The translations under genes and the position numbers were made by a program. From Pseudomonas sp. ML2-2023-3 (GTDB lineage Bacteria > Pseudomonadota > Gammaproteobacteria > Pseudomonadales > Pseudomonadaceae), in the NCBI RefSeq assembly GCF_037055275.1, contig NZ_CP146343.1, forward strand, positions 4,312,501 through 4,376,500: DNA of 64,000 nucleotides, read 5' to 3'. The notes below the pieces were generated by a model, which searched no databases, was not told the DNA's origin, and saw only the letters and a program-made list of their open reading frames with translations. Shown one piece after another: positions 8,464-17,520 of the stretch (positions are counted from its first letter, which is position 1; each line of letters begins with the position of its first letter).

Positions 8464-9222
8464 ATGGACCAAATCCTGTCACTGCGTCATTACCGCCAAG
8501 AGGTGATTGCTCACAGCCATGAGCACGCGCAGGTGGTGATCAGTCTGTCCGGCAAACTCGATTTCGAAGTGGACGGACGCGCCAGCCTGTTACGTCAGCA
8601 GCATCTGATCATTATTCCCGCAGGCGCTCACCACACCTGCGGCAGCCCGCAAGGCAGCCACTGCCTGGTGCTCGACGTTCCGGGGCAAAACTGGCTCGGG
8701 CAAACCCTGGGCGAGCACGCCGATGCCAGCCGTCGCCTTCTCGACACGACCGGTCACCTGGTCCTGGACCCCAGGCAACACCAATTGGTGAGCTGGCTGG
8801 CCAGCAGTCCTGTGAGTGATCCGCTGATTGCCCGCCAAGGTGCGATTCTGCTGCTGGCCAGCTTGAACCCGCTCGCGCCTGAGCAGGCACAAGCCCGACG
8901 CTTGCCCTACGCCGCCATGGATGCCTACATCGCACAAAATGCCGCCTACCCGCTTCAGGTTGCAGATCTGGCGCAGATTGCCGGTCTTTCCTGCGCCCGC
9001 TTGCACAGTCGCTTTGTCAGCGAGAGCGGGCAAACGCCCATGGACTACATTCGCCAACGCCGTCTGTACAGCGGCTTGACGCTGTTACGCCACAGCCCCC
9101 TGCCCATTGGCGAAGTCGCCAGCCGCGTCGGTTACAGTTCACAAAGCGCTTTTGCAGCCGCCATGCTCCGGGAATTCGGAGCCTCGCCTTCGGTACTGCG
9201 CCGCGAGTCTGGCGACAACTGA
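8464..9222 (+). CDS. AraC family transcriptional regulator with N-terminal cupin
   Basis: A 252-residue regulator. The N-terminal half is a cupin: HSHEHAQVVISLSGKLDFEVDG and the turn IIPAGAHHTC. The C-terminal third carries the two AraC helix-turn-helix units, DLAQIAGLSCARLHSRFVSE and IGEVASRVGYSSQSAFAAAM, ending with the family's LREFGASPSVLRR. The effector is unknown. It lies 18 bp after trkH and 77 bp before an EamA exporter gene on the same strand; such pairs are often regulator and target, which is inference here. Confidence 0.88.
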   Translation: MDQILSLRHYRQEVIAHSHEHAQVVISLSGKLDFEVDGRASLLRQQHLIIIPAGAHHTCGSPQGSHCLVLDVPGQNWLGQTLGEHADASRRLLDTTGHLVLDPRQHQLVSWLASSPVSDPLIARQGAILLLASLNPLAPEQAQARRLPYAAMDAYIAQNAAYPLQVADLAQIAGLSCARLHSRFVSESGQTPMDYIRQRRLYSGLTLLRHSPLPIGEVASRVGYSSQSAFAAAMLREFGASPSVLRRESGDN

Positions 9223-9299
9223 CGCCAGTCTCACGACAGACAGCTCCCCGCCCCGCCCCTTAGACTGCACGCCTTGCCCGTATTGATTTAAGGATTGCA

Positions 9300-10190
9300 A
9301 TGACTCCGCGTACCGCTTTGGGTGCCCTGCACATCGGTGCCTTGCTGTTTGGCCTGACGGGCGTATTCGGCAAGCTGGCGGCCGCTTCGGCTGCAATCAT
9401 CGTCTTTGGCCGCGCCGCCTTTGCGGTTCTGGCCCTTGTCTGCTTCGCCGGTCTGGCCAAACGCAGCTGGTACACGCTGACCCTGCGCGATGCCCGCAAC
9501 CTGCTGTTGAGCGGCTTACTGCTGGCCGGGCACTGGGTGAGTTTTTTTATCTCGGTCAAGATCGCCGGGGTGGCGATTGCAACCCTGGGCTTTGCCAGTT
9601 TTCCGGCATTCACGGTGATTCTCGAAGGGCTGATTTTTCGCGAACGCATTCGGCTCAACGAAATCATTCTGGTGGTACTGGTCAGCGTCGGACTGATCCT
9701 CGTCACCCCGAGTTTTGATCTGGCCAGCCAGGCGACCGAAGGGCTGCTGTGGTCGATCGCCTCGGGCCTGCTGTTCTCCCTGCTGTCACTGAACAACCGG
9801 GCCAACTCGGGCCGGGTACCCGCCGTACAGGCGGCAATGTGGCAAAACGCGGTGGTCGCCTTGTGCCTGCTTCCATTTGCCGCCCCGCAGCTAAGCGATG
9901 TCCGACCGCTGGACTGGCTGTGGATCTGCCTGCTGGGCGTGCTGTGCACGGGCGTGGCTCACAGCCTGTTCGTCGCCAGCCTCGCCGTGATCAAGGCGCG
10001 CACTGCCGCCGTGGTCTTTGCCCTGGAGCCGGTCTATGGCATCACCCTGGCCTGGCTGTTGTTCCACGAAACACCTTCGCTGCGCATGCTACTGGGCGGG
10101 CTGCTGATTATTGTCGCGATCGTGGTGTCGAGCCGCATGGCCGGCGGCCATGCTCCAGGCAAGCCCGCGCTGGATGCCGCGGCTCACTGA
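9300..10190 (+). CDS. EamA/DMT family transporter
   Basis: A 296-residue membrane protein with ten predicted helices in two EamA repeats: LLFGLTGVFGKLAAASAAI in the first, and TAAVVFALEPVYGITLAWLLFHE in the second. The E-P-hydrophobic pattern before the last helices is typical of drug/metabolite exporters. The substrate is unknown. The stop overlaps the convergent Rdx-family gene by 7 bp. The upstream AraC gene may control it. Confidence 0.85.
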   Translation: MTPRTALGALHIGALLFGLTGVFGKLAAASAAIIVFGRAAFAVLALVCFAGLAKRSWYTLTLRDARNLLLSGLLLAGHWVSFFISVKIAGVAIATLGFASFPAFTVILEGLIFRERIRLNEIILVVLVSVGLILVTPSFDLASQATEGLLWSIASGLLFSLLSLNNRANSGRVPAVQAAMWQNAVVALCLLPFAAPQLSDVRPLDWLWICLLGVLCTGVAHSLFVASLAVIKARTAAVVFALEPVYGITLAWLLFHETPSLRMLLGGLLIIVAIVVSSRMAGGHAPGKPALDAAAH

Positions 10191-10471
10191 ACCCGGTCGT
10201 TGTGCCCAAGGTCGCGCTGCGGGTCGATCTGGTCGCGAACCCGCTGCTTGAGGACCTTGGCCTCGGGAAAGCCGCCATCGGCCTTGCGCTCCCAGATTTG
10301 CACGCCGTCGCAGGTGATGCGAAACACCCCGCCAGTACCAGGCTCCAGCGCGACCCGGCCAAGGTCTTCGGCAAAAGTACTGAGCAATTCTTGAGCCAGC
10401 CAGGCAGCACGCAGCAGCCACTGGCATTGGGTGCAGTAGGTGATGACAATTTCGGGTTTGTTCGACGGCAT
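10184..10471 (-). CDS. Rdx/SelT-W family redox protein
   Basis: A 95-residue protein beginning MPSNKPEIVITYCTQCQWLL. The CxxC (YCTQC) in the first beta-alpha unit and the later GGVFRI and WERKADGGFPEAK segments match the selenoprotein W-like Rdx fold, in its cysteine form. The function is probably thiol redox chemistry; partners are unknown. I chose the ATG at 10471 because the motif must lie near the N-terminus. The frame stays open upstream into plpD but without family similarity. The 3' end overlaps the EamA gene by 7 bp. Confidence 0.85.
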   Translation of the reverse strand: MPSNKPEIVITYCTQCQWLLRAAWLAQELLSTFAEDLGRVALEPGTGGVFRITCDGVQIWERKADGGFPEAKVLKQRVRDQIDPQRDLGHNDRVQ

Positions 10472-10503
10472 GATTTCAAAGGCTCTTGTAGGAAAGGCGC
10501 CGC

Positions 10504-10509
10504 TATAAT
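10504..10509 (+). promoter_or_regulatory. Consensus -10 box upstream of plpD
   Basis: TATAAT lies 33 bases before the plpD ATG. No good -35 is seen at the expected distance (GGCTCT), so an activator or an UP-type element may be needed. Confidence 0.45.
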
Positions 10510-10541
10510 AGCCGCCTTTGTCGCTTGCCCAGAGATTCATG

Positions 10542-12725
10542 ATGCGCCGCCTGCTGAGCTGTTTACTCCTGTGTTTATGTCCCCTGGTGCTGTTTGCCGC
10601 TGAAGCGGGCAAGCCCAAAATCGGCCTGGTGCTGTCCGGAGGGGCGGCCCGCGGTCTGGCCCACGTCGGCGTACTCAAGGCCCTTGAAGAGCAAGGCATC
10701 CAGATCGATGCCATCGCGGGGACCAGCATGGGAGCGGTGATCGGCGGCCTGTATGCCTCGGGCTACAAGATCGATGAGCTGGAAAAGCTCGCGCTGGGTA
10801 TCGACTGGCAAGAAGCCCTGTCAGATGCCCCGGCCCGCGAAGACGTACCGTTCCGGCGCAAGCAGGACGACCGTGACTTTCTGGTCAAACAGCAACTCAG
10901 TTTCCGTGATGATGGCAGTCTGGGTCTGCCATTGGGCGTGATTCAGGGCCAGAACCTGGCGTTACTGCTCGAAAGCCTGCTGGCCCACAGCAGCGACATC
11001 CGTGATTTCGACAAGCTGCCGATCCCGTTCCGCGCCGTCGCCACTGATATCGTCAATGGTGAAAAGGTGGTGTTTCGCAAAGGCCATCTACCCCAGGTGA
11101 TCCGCGCCAGCATGTCGATCCCGGCGGTGTTCGCCCCGGTTGAGATCAACGGTCAACTGCTGGTTGACGGTGGCATGGTCGACAATATTCCCGTGGATGT
11201 GGCCCGCGAGATGGGCGTGGACATGGTCATCGTGGTGGATATCGGCACCCCCCTTCGCGGGCGCAAACAACTCAATACCGTGTTCGACATCCTCAATCAG
11301 TCCATCACCCTGATGACCCGCAGCAACTCCGAGATACAGCTTGCGTCACTCAAGCCCGATGACATTCTGATCCAGCCCGCACTGGCCAGTTATGGCGCCA
11401 CTGATTTTGGTCGCTCTCAAGACATCATCAACGCCGGCTACCGCGCCACACAGATTCTCGAAAAACGCCTGGCCAGCTTGCGCCATGACTCCAGCACTCA
11501 GTTGGCCGAGGCCCGCTCCCCCGAAGAGCGCACCCCGGTCATTACCGCGATCAGGATCGAAAACGACTCTAAAATCGGCGACTCGGTGATCCGCTATTAC
11601 ATTCGCCAACCCATTGGCGAACCGCTGGACCTGGGCCGCCTGCAACGGGACATGGGCACGCTGTACGGGCTGGACTACTTCGATCAGGTGCAATACCGCG
11701 TGGTGCACAAGGGCAAGGATCGCACCCTGGTGATCAGCGCCCGCGGCAAACGCAGCGGTACCGACTATCTGCGCCTGGGACTGAACCTGTCTGACGATAT
11801 GCGCGGCGACAGCGCATTCAATATCGGCGCCAGTTACCGCATCAACGGCATCAATACCCTGGGCGCAGAGTGGCTGACGCGGGTGCAGATTGGCGACAAG
11901 CAAGAGCTGTACAGCGAGTTTTACCAGCCGCTGGATGCGGGATCGCGCTACTTCGTTGCGCCCTACATCAACGCCCAGTCACAAAACGTGGAAGCCATCC
12001 TCGACAACGACCCCATTGCCGAATACCGACTTGAGCGTTACGGTTTTGGCCTCAATTTTGGTCGTCAAATCGGCAACAGCGGCGAGATCCGTCTGGGAGT
12101 GGGCGAGGCATGGGGCAAGGCCGACGTGCGAATTGGGGAACGTGACTTGCCAAGTACCAGCTTCAACGAAGGCTTCTACGACCTGAAATACTCCTTCGAC
12201 TCTCTGGATAACGTGTACTTCCCCCATTCGGGTGAAGACATCAGCCTGAGCGTGCGCCAATTCGAACCGGGGCTTGGCTCGGATGAGCGTTATCGTCAGT
12301 GGGAGTTCAATCTGGACAAGGCCCTGAGTTCAGGGCCCGACACCTGGATTCTGGGCGGGCGCTACGGGCGCACGCTGGACAAGGCCAATGTGGTGACCTC
12401 CAGCTTCCTGCTGGGCGGAGCACGGCAATTGTCCGGGTTCAGGGAGGACGGGATCTCTGGGCAGAACATCAGCCTGATGCGGGCCGTGTACTATCGTCGC
12501 CTCACACCGCGCTCGTATTTGCCGTTTGATTTCCCGCTGTATGCCGGTGCCTCGCTGGAGCGCGGGCGCGCCTGGAACAACGACAACGAGTTCGACAGCG
12601 GCTATATCAATGCGGCGAGTATTTTTATCGGCTTCGACACACCGCTGGGCCCGCTGAACTTCAGCTATGGCTTTAACGATGATGACCAAAAAGCGTTGTA
12701 TCTGAACCTGGGGCAGACGTTCTGA
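10542..12725 (+). CDS. plpD: Patatin-like phospholipase autotransporter (type Vd secretion)
   Basis: A 727-residue single-chain secreted lipase with its own translocator. Signal peptide: MRRLLSCLLLCLCPLVLFAA. Patatin domain (about 30-230): oxyanion loop LSGGAARGLAHVG, nucleophile GTSMG, and the DGG Asp in LLVDGGMVDNIPV. A POTRA-like segment (about 335-400) leads into a C-terminal beta-barrel ending in Phe (LYLNLGQTF), as in BamA/FhaC-type barrels. The length agrees with P. aeruginosa PlpD. PlpD hydrolyses phospholipids. A second ATG (10539) directly precedes the chosen start. The MarR and RecQ genes next door also accompany it in P. aeruginosa. Confidence 0.93.
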   Translation: MRRLLSCLLLCLCPLVLFAAEAGKPKIGLVLSGGAARGLAHVGVLKALEEQGIQIDAIAGTSMGAVIGGLYASGYKIDELEKLALGIDWQEALSDAPAREDVPFRRKQDDRDFLVKQQLSFRDDGSLGLPLGVIQGQNLALLLESLLAHSSDIRDFDKLPIPFRAVATDIVNGEKVVFRKGHLPQVIRASMSIPAVFAPVEINGQLLVDGGMVDNIPVDVAREMGVDMVIVVDIGTPLRGRKQLNTVFDILNQSITLMTRSNSEIQLASLKPDDILIQPALASYGATDFGRSQDIINAGYRATQILEKRLASLRHDSSTQLAEARSPEERTPVITAIRIENDSKIGDSVIRYYIRQPIGEPLDLGRLQRDMGTLYGLDYFDQVQYRVVHKGKDRTLVISARGKRSGTDYLRLGLNLSDDMRGDSAFNIGASYRINGINTLGAEWLTRVQIGDKQELYSEFYQPLDAGSRYFVAPYINAQSQNVEAILDNDPIAEYRLERYGFGLNFGRQIGNSGEIRLGVGEAWGKADVRIGERDLPSTSFNEGFYDLKYSFDSLDNVYFPHSGEDISLSVRQFEPGLGSDERYRQWEFNLDKALSSGPDTWILGGRYGRTLDKANVVTSSFLLGGARQLSGFREDGISGQNISLMRAVYYRRLTPRSYLPFDFPLYAGASLERGRAWNNDNEFDSGYINAASIFIGFDTPLGPLNFSYGFNDDDQKALYLNLGQTF

Positions 12726-12760
12726 AAGCCCGCCCACAGAGAGCTGTAAACAGCACAGAA

Positions 12761-12850
12761 CTTGTGGAAGCCGGGCTTGCCCGCGATTGCATCGACGCGG
12801 CCACCCGGATGCACCACGCCGCCTGCATCGCGAGCAAGCCCGCTCCCACA
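12761..12850. repeat. REP element pair (REPIN), left copy degenerate
   Basis: The right arm is a perfect GCGAGCAAGCCCGCTCCCACA. The left arm reads CTTGTGGAAGCCGGGCTTGCCCGCG, with several changes. The pair lies between the convergent plpD and marR genes. Confidence 0.85.
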
Positions 12851-12858
12851 GGTCTACA

Positions 12859-13293
12859 TCAGTTCTTCTCGAGGTTATCCAGAATGCGCTTGTGGACGCG
12901 CAGGCAAATGCGCTGCTCTTCTTCATCGATACCCACAAACAGCTCCTGGCGCAACGCCGTGGCGATGGCTTCGATCTGCTCGATCAACGGACGGGCAGAA
13001 TCACTCAGGACGATTTTCTTTGCGCGACGGTCTTCAACCACCGAGTGACGCTGAACCAGGCCCTGGGCTTCAAGGCTGTCGAGCAAACGAGCAAGGGTCG
13101 GACCTTCAACGCCAACACTTTGGGCCAGTTCGCGCTGAGTCGGCGCTTCGTCAAAGCGGGCCAGATGCAAGAGCACCAGCCAACGCGCCTGGGACAACCC
13201 CAGACCGGCAAGACGACGATCCAGCTCGGCACGCCAGCCACGAGACATTTGGGCCAGTTGCATACCAAAACGGTGCTGATCGGTTAACGGCAT
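12859..13293 (-). CDS. MarR family transcriptional regulator
   Basis: A 144-residue winged-helix regulator. The recognition region reads TQRELAQSVGVEGPTLARLLDSLEAQGLVQR, and the wing has the family motif VEDRRAKKIVLSD. The length and the absence of extra domains are normal for MarR/SlyA proteins. No conserved sensor cysteine stands out. It lies between plpD and recQ, as a MarR gene does in P. aeruginosa. A palindromic cluster just upstream (13330-13348) suggests autorepression. Confidence 0.9.
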   Translation of the reverse strand: MPLTDQHRFGMQLAQMSRGWRAELDRRLAGLGLSQARWLVLLHLARFDEAPTQRELAQSVGVEGPTLARLLDSLEAQGLVQRHSVVEDRRAKKIVLSDSARPLIEQIEAIATALRQELFVGIDEEEQRICLRVHKRILDNLEKN

Positions 13294-13329
13294 AAAAAAC
13301 TCGATGATTAGACTGAAAATAGAGTGAAG

Positions 13330-13348
13330 CTAATTATTAGTCAGCTAA
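13330..13348. promoter_or_regulatory. Candidate MarR operator
   Basis: CTAATTATTAG (13330-13340) is a perfect 11-base palindrome, and it overlaps TTAG-TCAG-CTAA (13337-13348), another inverted repeat. Both are AT-rich and 37-55 bp upstream of the marR start on the minus strand, where an autoregulatory MarR site would be expected. Confidence 0.45.
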
Positions 13349-13412
13349 GCATGCCGCTTGCTCATAGGCAAGAGGTGCAAGTCAATCAATCGTTACAAAA
13401 TCAGCAACATGG

Positions 13413-15542
13413 TCACATTTCAAACTCAGATTGCAGCGCCGCACGTACGCAATACAGCACGCCTTCCGGTACACGGCCCTTGAACTGCTCGGCGATGCTG
13501 GCCACGCTCGGCAATTCACCTTCACCATCCAGGAACGCATCCTGCACTTCTTCCATCAGGTCTTCAGGCAAGTCCAGAGCCTGTTCCAGCGAAAGCTCCT
13601 GACGACCAATGGCCTCGGCCAGCATTGTGTAAACATTCTTTTCAGAACACTGCAATTGCCCGCTGATCTGCAACGGAGTCATGCCGGCCCGGGCCAGGCT
13701 GATCAGCTCGTGACGGATATCGGCCACCACTTTTGGCGTTTCGGCCTGCCCGCCCAGCACTTCGAGGAACGCCTCGCCGTAACGCTCCAGCTTGCGCGCG
13801 CCCACACCGCTGACCGTTGCCATCTCGGACAAGGAAGTCGGCTGGCTGCGCAACATTTCGAGCAGGGTTGAGTCGGGGAAGATGACGTAAGGCGGCACGC
13901 CGTGTTCTTCGGCCAACTTGCGCCGCAACGCACGCAGGGCTTCCCACTGCTCGCGCTCTTCGCCGCGCACCAATTGACTGGCCGGGCTGGCAGAACTGCT
14001 CTTGACCGAAGTTTGCGGCTTGAGCTCGCGACGCAGTTCCAGGGTCACTTCGCCACGCAGCAACGGGCGACAGGTGTCGCTCAACCGCAAGCCGCCATAG
14101 CCTTCAATATCAATGTCGGCCAGGCCACGGGCTACCAGCTGGCGGAACAGCGTGCGCCATTCGCCTTCGCTGCGGTCTTTGCCAACACCGAATACGGACA
14201 GGTGTTGATGACCCATGCTGCGGGTTTTTTCGTTTTCTCGACCCAGCAACACGTCGATCAAGTGCCCGGTGCCATAACGCTGGCCCGTTCGATAAATCGT
14301 CGAAAGTGCCTGACGTGCAGGCTCGGTGGCATCCCAGGTTTGAACGCCATCCACGCAGTTATCGCAATGCCCGCAAGGCTGCGGCATGTCTTCATCAAAA
14401 TACGCGAGCAGGGTCTGACGACGGCAGCGGGTTTCTTCGCACAACGACAGCATGGCATCGAGCTTGTGGTGCTCCAGACGCTTGTGTCGCTCATCGCCCT
14501 CGGAGTTTTGCAGCATTTGCTTGAGCATCACCACGTCTTGCAGACCGTAGGCCATCCAGGCATCAGCCGGCAGTCCATCACGCCCTGCCCGACCGGTTTC
14601 CTGGTAATAAGCTTCAAGGGACTTGGGCAAATCGAGGTGCGCGACAAAACGTACGTTGGATTTATCGATCCCCATGCCAAACGCGATGGTCGCCACCATG
14701 ATCAGCCCCTCCTCGTTGAGGAAGCGCTTCTGGTTGGCGGCCCGGGTATCACTCGGCAAACCGGCGTGATACGGCAAGGCCGGGAAGCCCTGCTCGCACA
14801 GAAACTTCGCCACTTCATCGACCTTTTTGCGCGACAGGCAATACACGATGCCCGCGTCGCTGCGTCGCTCCGAGAGGAACGCCAGCAACTGCTTGCGCGG
14901 CTGCTCTTTAGGCACGATGCGATAAAAAATGTTGGGGCGGTCAAAACTCGACAGAAAGCGTTCGGCGTTCTGCAAATGCAGACGGGTAACGATTTCTTCG
15001 CGGGTGCGTTTGTCTGCCGTGGCGGTCAGGGCGATACGCGGCACATTGGGGAACACTTCGGCCAGCTGGCCCAGTTGCAGGTATTCCGGACGGAAATCGT
15101 GGCCCCACTGCGATACGCAGTGGGCTTCGTCGATGGCAAACAGGGCGATGTCCAGGCTCTGCAAAAACGCCATCATGCGCGGCTGTACCAGACGCTCGGG
15201 CGCCAGGTAGAGCATTTTGACCTCACCGCGCTTGATGCGGTTGGCCAGATCACGCTGCTGTTCGGCGCTGAGGGTCGAGTTCAGGGCCGCAGCCGCCACC
15301 CCGAGTTCTTCAAGGGTTGCCACCTGATCGTCCATCAGGGCGATCAACGGCGAAACCACCACGGCCAGGCCATCGCGCAACAATGCCGGTACCTGGAAGC
15401 ACAGGGATTTGCCGCCGCCGGTAGGCATCAGCACCAAGGCGTCACCGCCACTGGCCACGCGCTCAATGATGTCACCCTGACGGCCACGGAAACTGTCGTA
15501 GCCGAAGATGTCTTTGAGTACGCGTTGAGCCTGTTCGAGCAT
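13413..15542 (-). CDS. recQ: ATP-dependent DNA helicase RecQ
   Basis: A 709-residue RecQ helicase. Motif I is [12 protein letters not shown] (near residue 35), motif [19 protein letters not shown], and motif [12 protein letters not shown]. The zinc-binding RQC domain shows [24 protein letters not shown], and a C-terminal HRDC domain contains [15 protein letters not shown]. RecQ unwinds duplex DNA 3'-5' in recombination and replication-fork repair. Full length and intact. The ATG at 15542 begins [20 protein letters not shown], the normal start. Confidence 0.97.
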   Translation of the reverse strand: MLEQAQRVLKDIFGYDSFRGRQGDIIERVASGGDALVLMPTGGGKSLCFQVPALLRDGLAVVVSPLIALMDDQVATLEELGVAAAALNSTLSAEQQRDLANRIKRGEVKMLYLAPERLVQPRMMAFLQSLDIALFAIDEAHCVSQWGHDFRPEYLQLGQLAEVFPNVPRIALTATADKRTREEIVTRLHLQNAERFLSSFDRPNIFYRIVPKEQPRKQLLAFLSERRSDAGIVYCLSRKKVDEVAKFLCEQGFPALPYHAGLPSDTRAANQKRFLNEEGLIMVATIAFGMGIDKSNVRFVAHLDLPKSLEAYYQETGRAGRDGLPADAWMAYGLQDVVMLKQMLQNSEGDERHKRLEHHKLDAMLSLCEETRCRRQTLLAYFDEDMPQPCGHCDNCVDGVQTWDATEPARQALSTIYRTGQRYGTGHLIDVLLGRENEKTRSMGHQHLSVFGVGKDRSEGEWRTLFRQLVARGLADIDIEGYGGLRLSDTCRPLLRGEVTLELRRELKPQTSVKSSSASPASQLVRGEEREQWEALRALRRKLAEEHGVPPYVIFPDSTLLEMLRSQPTSLSEMATVSGVGARKLERYGEAFLEVLGGQAETPKVVADIRHELISLARAGMTPLQISGQLQCSEKNVYTMLAEAIGRQELSLEQALDLPEDLMEEVQDAFLDGEGELPSVASIAEQFKGRVPEGVLYCVRAALQSEFEM

Positions 15543-15811
15543 AGAAACTCCAGAAATCGCCGAAACACCCCTGCGCCAGCGCGATCCGGCACGGCCGCAA
15601 ACCTTGAAAAGGTTCGGGCACTGGCCACCGGTGCGCTACATTTGACGCAGGGCATCACAAAACGCGGCAGTATACCCGAGCACTCCCCCGCTGCGGGTTG
15701 TGTAATTGCAACACCGATAACCGGGAACTGATGGCAAATGTGCCCTGCGACTGGCTTGGAAGCTCAAGAAAGCCTAGAATTCACTATCGTTTATTTACTA
15801 GGTAGCACTTA

Positions 15812-16399
15812 ATGTCCTTCGCTGAGCAACTAACCCGCCTGCAAGCCTTCCTCGACGCCGACGAGCTGCATGACGAGGCGCTGGACTACGTGGCCACCCA
15901 CGGCTATCTGACTGCCCTGTCCATTTGCTCCGAAGAAGTTCCTGAGCGTGAGTGGATCGACGCAATCTTCTCCGAAGCCCCGCATTACAAAGACGACGCC
16001 CAGCGCGCCGAAATCGAAGGCACGCTGATCCAGCTCAAGGCTCACATCGCCCGCCAACTGGCGTCCGATGAAGAGTTCGAACTGCCATGCGACCTGGACC
16101 TGGGCGACGAGCCGGATGATTCCGACCTGCGCGGCTGGTGTGTAGGCTTCATGGAGGGCGTATTCATGCGCGAAGCTGCCTGGTTCGAAACCGCTGAAGA
16201 AGAAGTCAGCGAAATGCTGCTGCCAATCATGGTGGGTTCGGGCCTGTTCGATGATCAGCCTGAGTTCGAAGACATCGCCAAGGATGCCAACCTGATGGAC
16301 GACATGATCGTCCAGATCCCGGAAGCGCTGACTGCCCTGTACCTGCTGTGCCAGGCGCCGGACGAAAAGCCTGCGATCCTCAAGCCACGTCACCACTGA
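15812..16399 (+). CDS. YecA/UPF0149 family protein
   Basis: A 195-residue acidic protein of the UPF0149 (YecA/YgfB) family. The N-terminal helix MSFAEQLTRLQAFLDADELH and the core DDSDLRGWCVGFMEGVFMR carry the conserved family GWxxGF pattern. It ends without the Cys-rich SEC-C metal motif found in some YecA proteins. The molecular function is unknown. A short GTG-started ybaN-like gene follows after 4 bp, so the two are cotranscribed. Confidence 0.85.
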   Translation: MSFAEQLTRLQAFLDADELHDEALDYVATHGYLTALSICSEEVPEREWIDAIFSEAPHYKDDAQRAEIEGTLIQLKAHIARQLASDEEFELPCDLDLGDEPDDSDLRGWCVGFMEGVFMREAAWFETAEEEVSEMLLPIMVGSGLFDDQPEFEDIAKDANLMDDMIVQIPEALTALYLLCQAPDEKPAILKPRHH

Positions 16400-16403
16400 T
16401 TCA

Positions 16404-16802
16404 GTGACACCTCCCGATTTCGGCAACCGTTCGCGGTTGCTGCGCCACGTTCTGTTTGCCATCGGCTGGCTGAGCGTGGCATTGGGAGTGATCGGCATCT
16501 TCCTCCCTGTCCTGCCCACAACGCCCTTTCTGCTACTGGCTGCCGCGTGCTTTGCCCGCAGCTCGCCGCGCTTTTATCACTGGCTGGTCGAACACCCTCG
16601 ACTCGGGCCGTGGATCCGCGACTACCTTGATGGCAACGGCATCCCGCTCAAAGGCAAGGTCTACGCCATCGGCCTGATGTGGTTGAGTATCGGCGTGTCG
16701 TGTTATCTGGTGCCTTTACCCTGGGCACGGGGGTTCATGCTGACCAGCGCGGTGCTGGTGAGCATTTACATCCTGCGTCAAAAAACCCTCGAAAAACCCT
16801 GA
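16404..16802 (+). CDS. YbaN (DUF454) family membrane protein
   Basis: A 132-residue protein with two or three hydrophobic helices and the DUF454 core, LSVALGVIGIFLPVLPTTPFLLLAAACFARSSPR, the hallmark PTTPFLLLAA/CFARSSPRFY of YbaN. Its function is unknown. GTG start at 16404, 4 bp after the YecA-type stop, so translation is probably coupled. A REP pair follows. Confidence 0.88.
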   Translation: MTPPDFGNRSRLLRHVLFAIGWLSVALGVIGIFLPVLPTTPFLLLAAACFARSSPRFYHWLVEHPRLGPWIRDYLDGNGIPLKGKVYAIGLMWLSIGVSCYLVPLPWARGFMLTSAVLVSIYILRQKTLEKP

Positions 16803-16808
16803 AACCTT

Positions 16809-16895
16809 TGTGGGAGCGGGCTTGCTCGCGATCGCATCAACCCTGCCCCCCTGACATACCCCGCCGCCTGCATCGCGAGCAAGCCCGCTCCCACA
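16809..16895. repeat. REP element pair (REPIN)
   Basis: TGTGGGAGCGGGCTTGCTCG and its inverted copy GCGAGCAAGCCCGCTCCCAC flank about 45 bp between the convergent ybaN-like and tapT genes. Confidence 0.92.
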
Positions 16896-16897
16896 CG

Positions 16898-17503
16898 TTA
16901 CGACTTGTCCCCGTGATTTTTCAGATAGGTTTCAGCGCCCATTGCTTCGATCTGCCCTTCGATCAACGCCTCGAACGGGCGCAGCAACGACACAAACGAC
17001 GTGGGCGGCTCCAGGATTTCCAGCGCCTGCACGATGGCTTCCAGGGTCGACAAGGCGCCCGGCCCCGGCGCTTTGCGCAGTCGGTAGCGCGACACCGCAC
17101 CTTCGGGCAGCGTGACCCGTGGCAACTGTGCCAACAGAGGGTTGAGGTGCAACAACTTGCGGGCCTTGCGCCACGTTCCGTCCGGCACTACCAGCAGTAA
17201 TGGCAGGCTTTCGCCTGGCGCAGTGCTCGCCTGGAGCAACTGTGCATCATCCCCCGGGAACAACAACCGCGCCTGATACCCCGGCGGGTTGAGCAACCTG
17301 TCCAGATCCTCAAACACTTCGCCCACCAGCAACTCGGCATTGATCAAACCCAGCGCCGCCAGCCGTGCAGTGTTCAGCGCATGATTGACCTCGCTCGGAT
17401 GCTGTAAAAGCAACACACGGGTGCGACTGTCGAGGTGTGGAATCAAGTCGCACAAACAGTGCGACTGCGGGCGCAAGCAGCGAGGGCATTGGGCGCGTGA
17501 CAT
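16898..17503 (-). CDS. tapT: tRNA-uridine aminocarboxypropyltransferase (DTW domain)
   Basis: A 201-residue DTW-domain protein. The zinc-ligand cluster CPRCLRPQSHCLC is at residues 5-17, the LLLQHPSEVNHALNT segment near 40, the PDGTWRKARKL motif (the DTW position reads DGTW), and YRLRKAPGPGALSTLEA. E. coli TapT (YfiP) makes acp3U at tRNA position 47; this is slightly shorter but carries all motifs. The ATG at 17503 is preferred over an upstream TTG because the Cys cluster must be N-terminal and GAGAGC precedes it. It lies 17 bp after the gbuR stop on the same strand, but the functions are unrelated. Confidence 0.88.
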   Translation of the reverse strand: MSRAQCPRCLRPQSHCLCDLIPHLDSRTRVLLLQHPSEVNHALNTARLAALGLINAELLVGEVFEDLDRLLNPPGYQARLLFPGDDAQLLQASTAPGESLPLLLVVPDGTWRKARKLLHLNPLLAQLPRVTLPEGAVSRYRLRKAPGPGALSTLEAIVQALEILEPPTSFVSLLRPFEALIEGQIEAMGAETYLKNHGDKS

Positions 17504-17520
17504 GGGAATAAAGCTCTCGT

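Noticed and set aside
13902..15731. A 609-codon open frame on the plus strand
   Set aside because: Antisense to recQ, with the same low-information composition.
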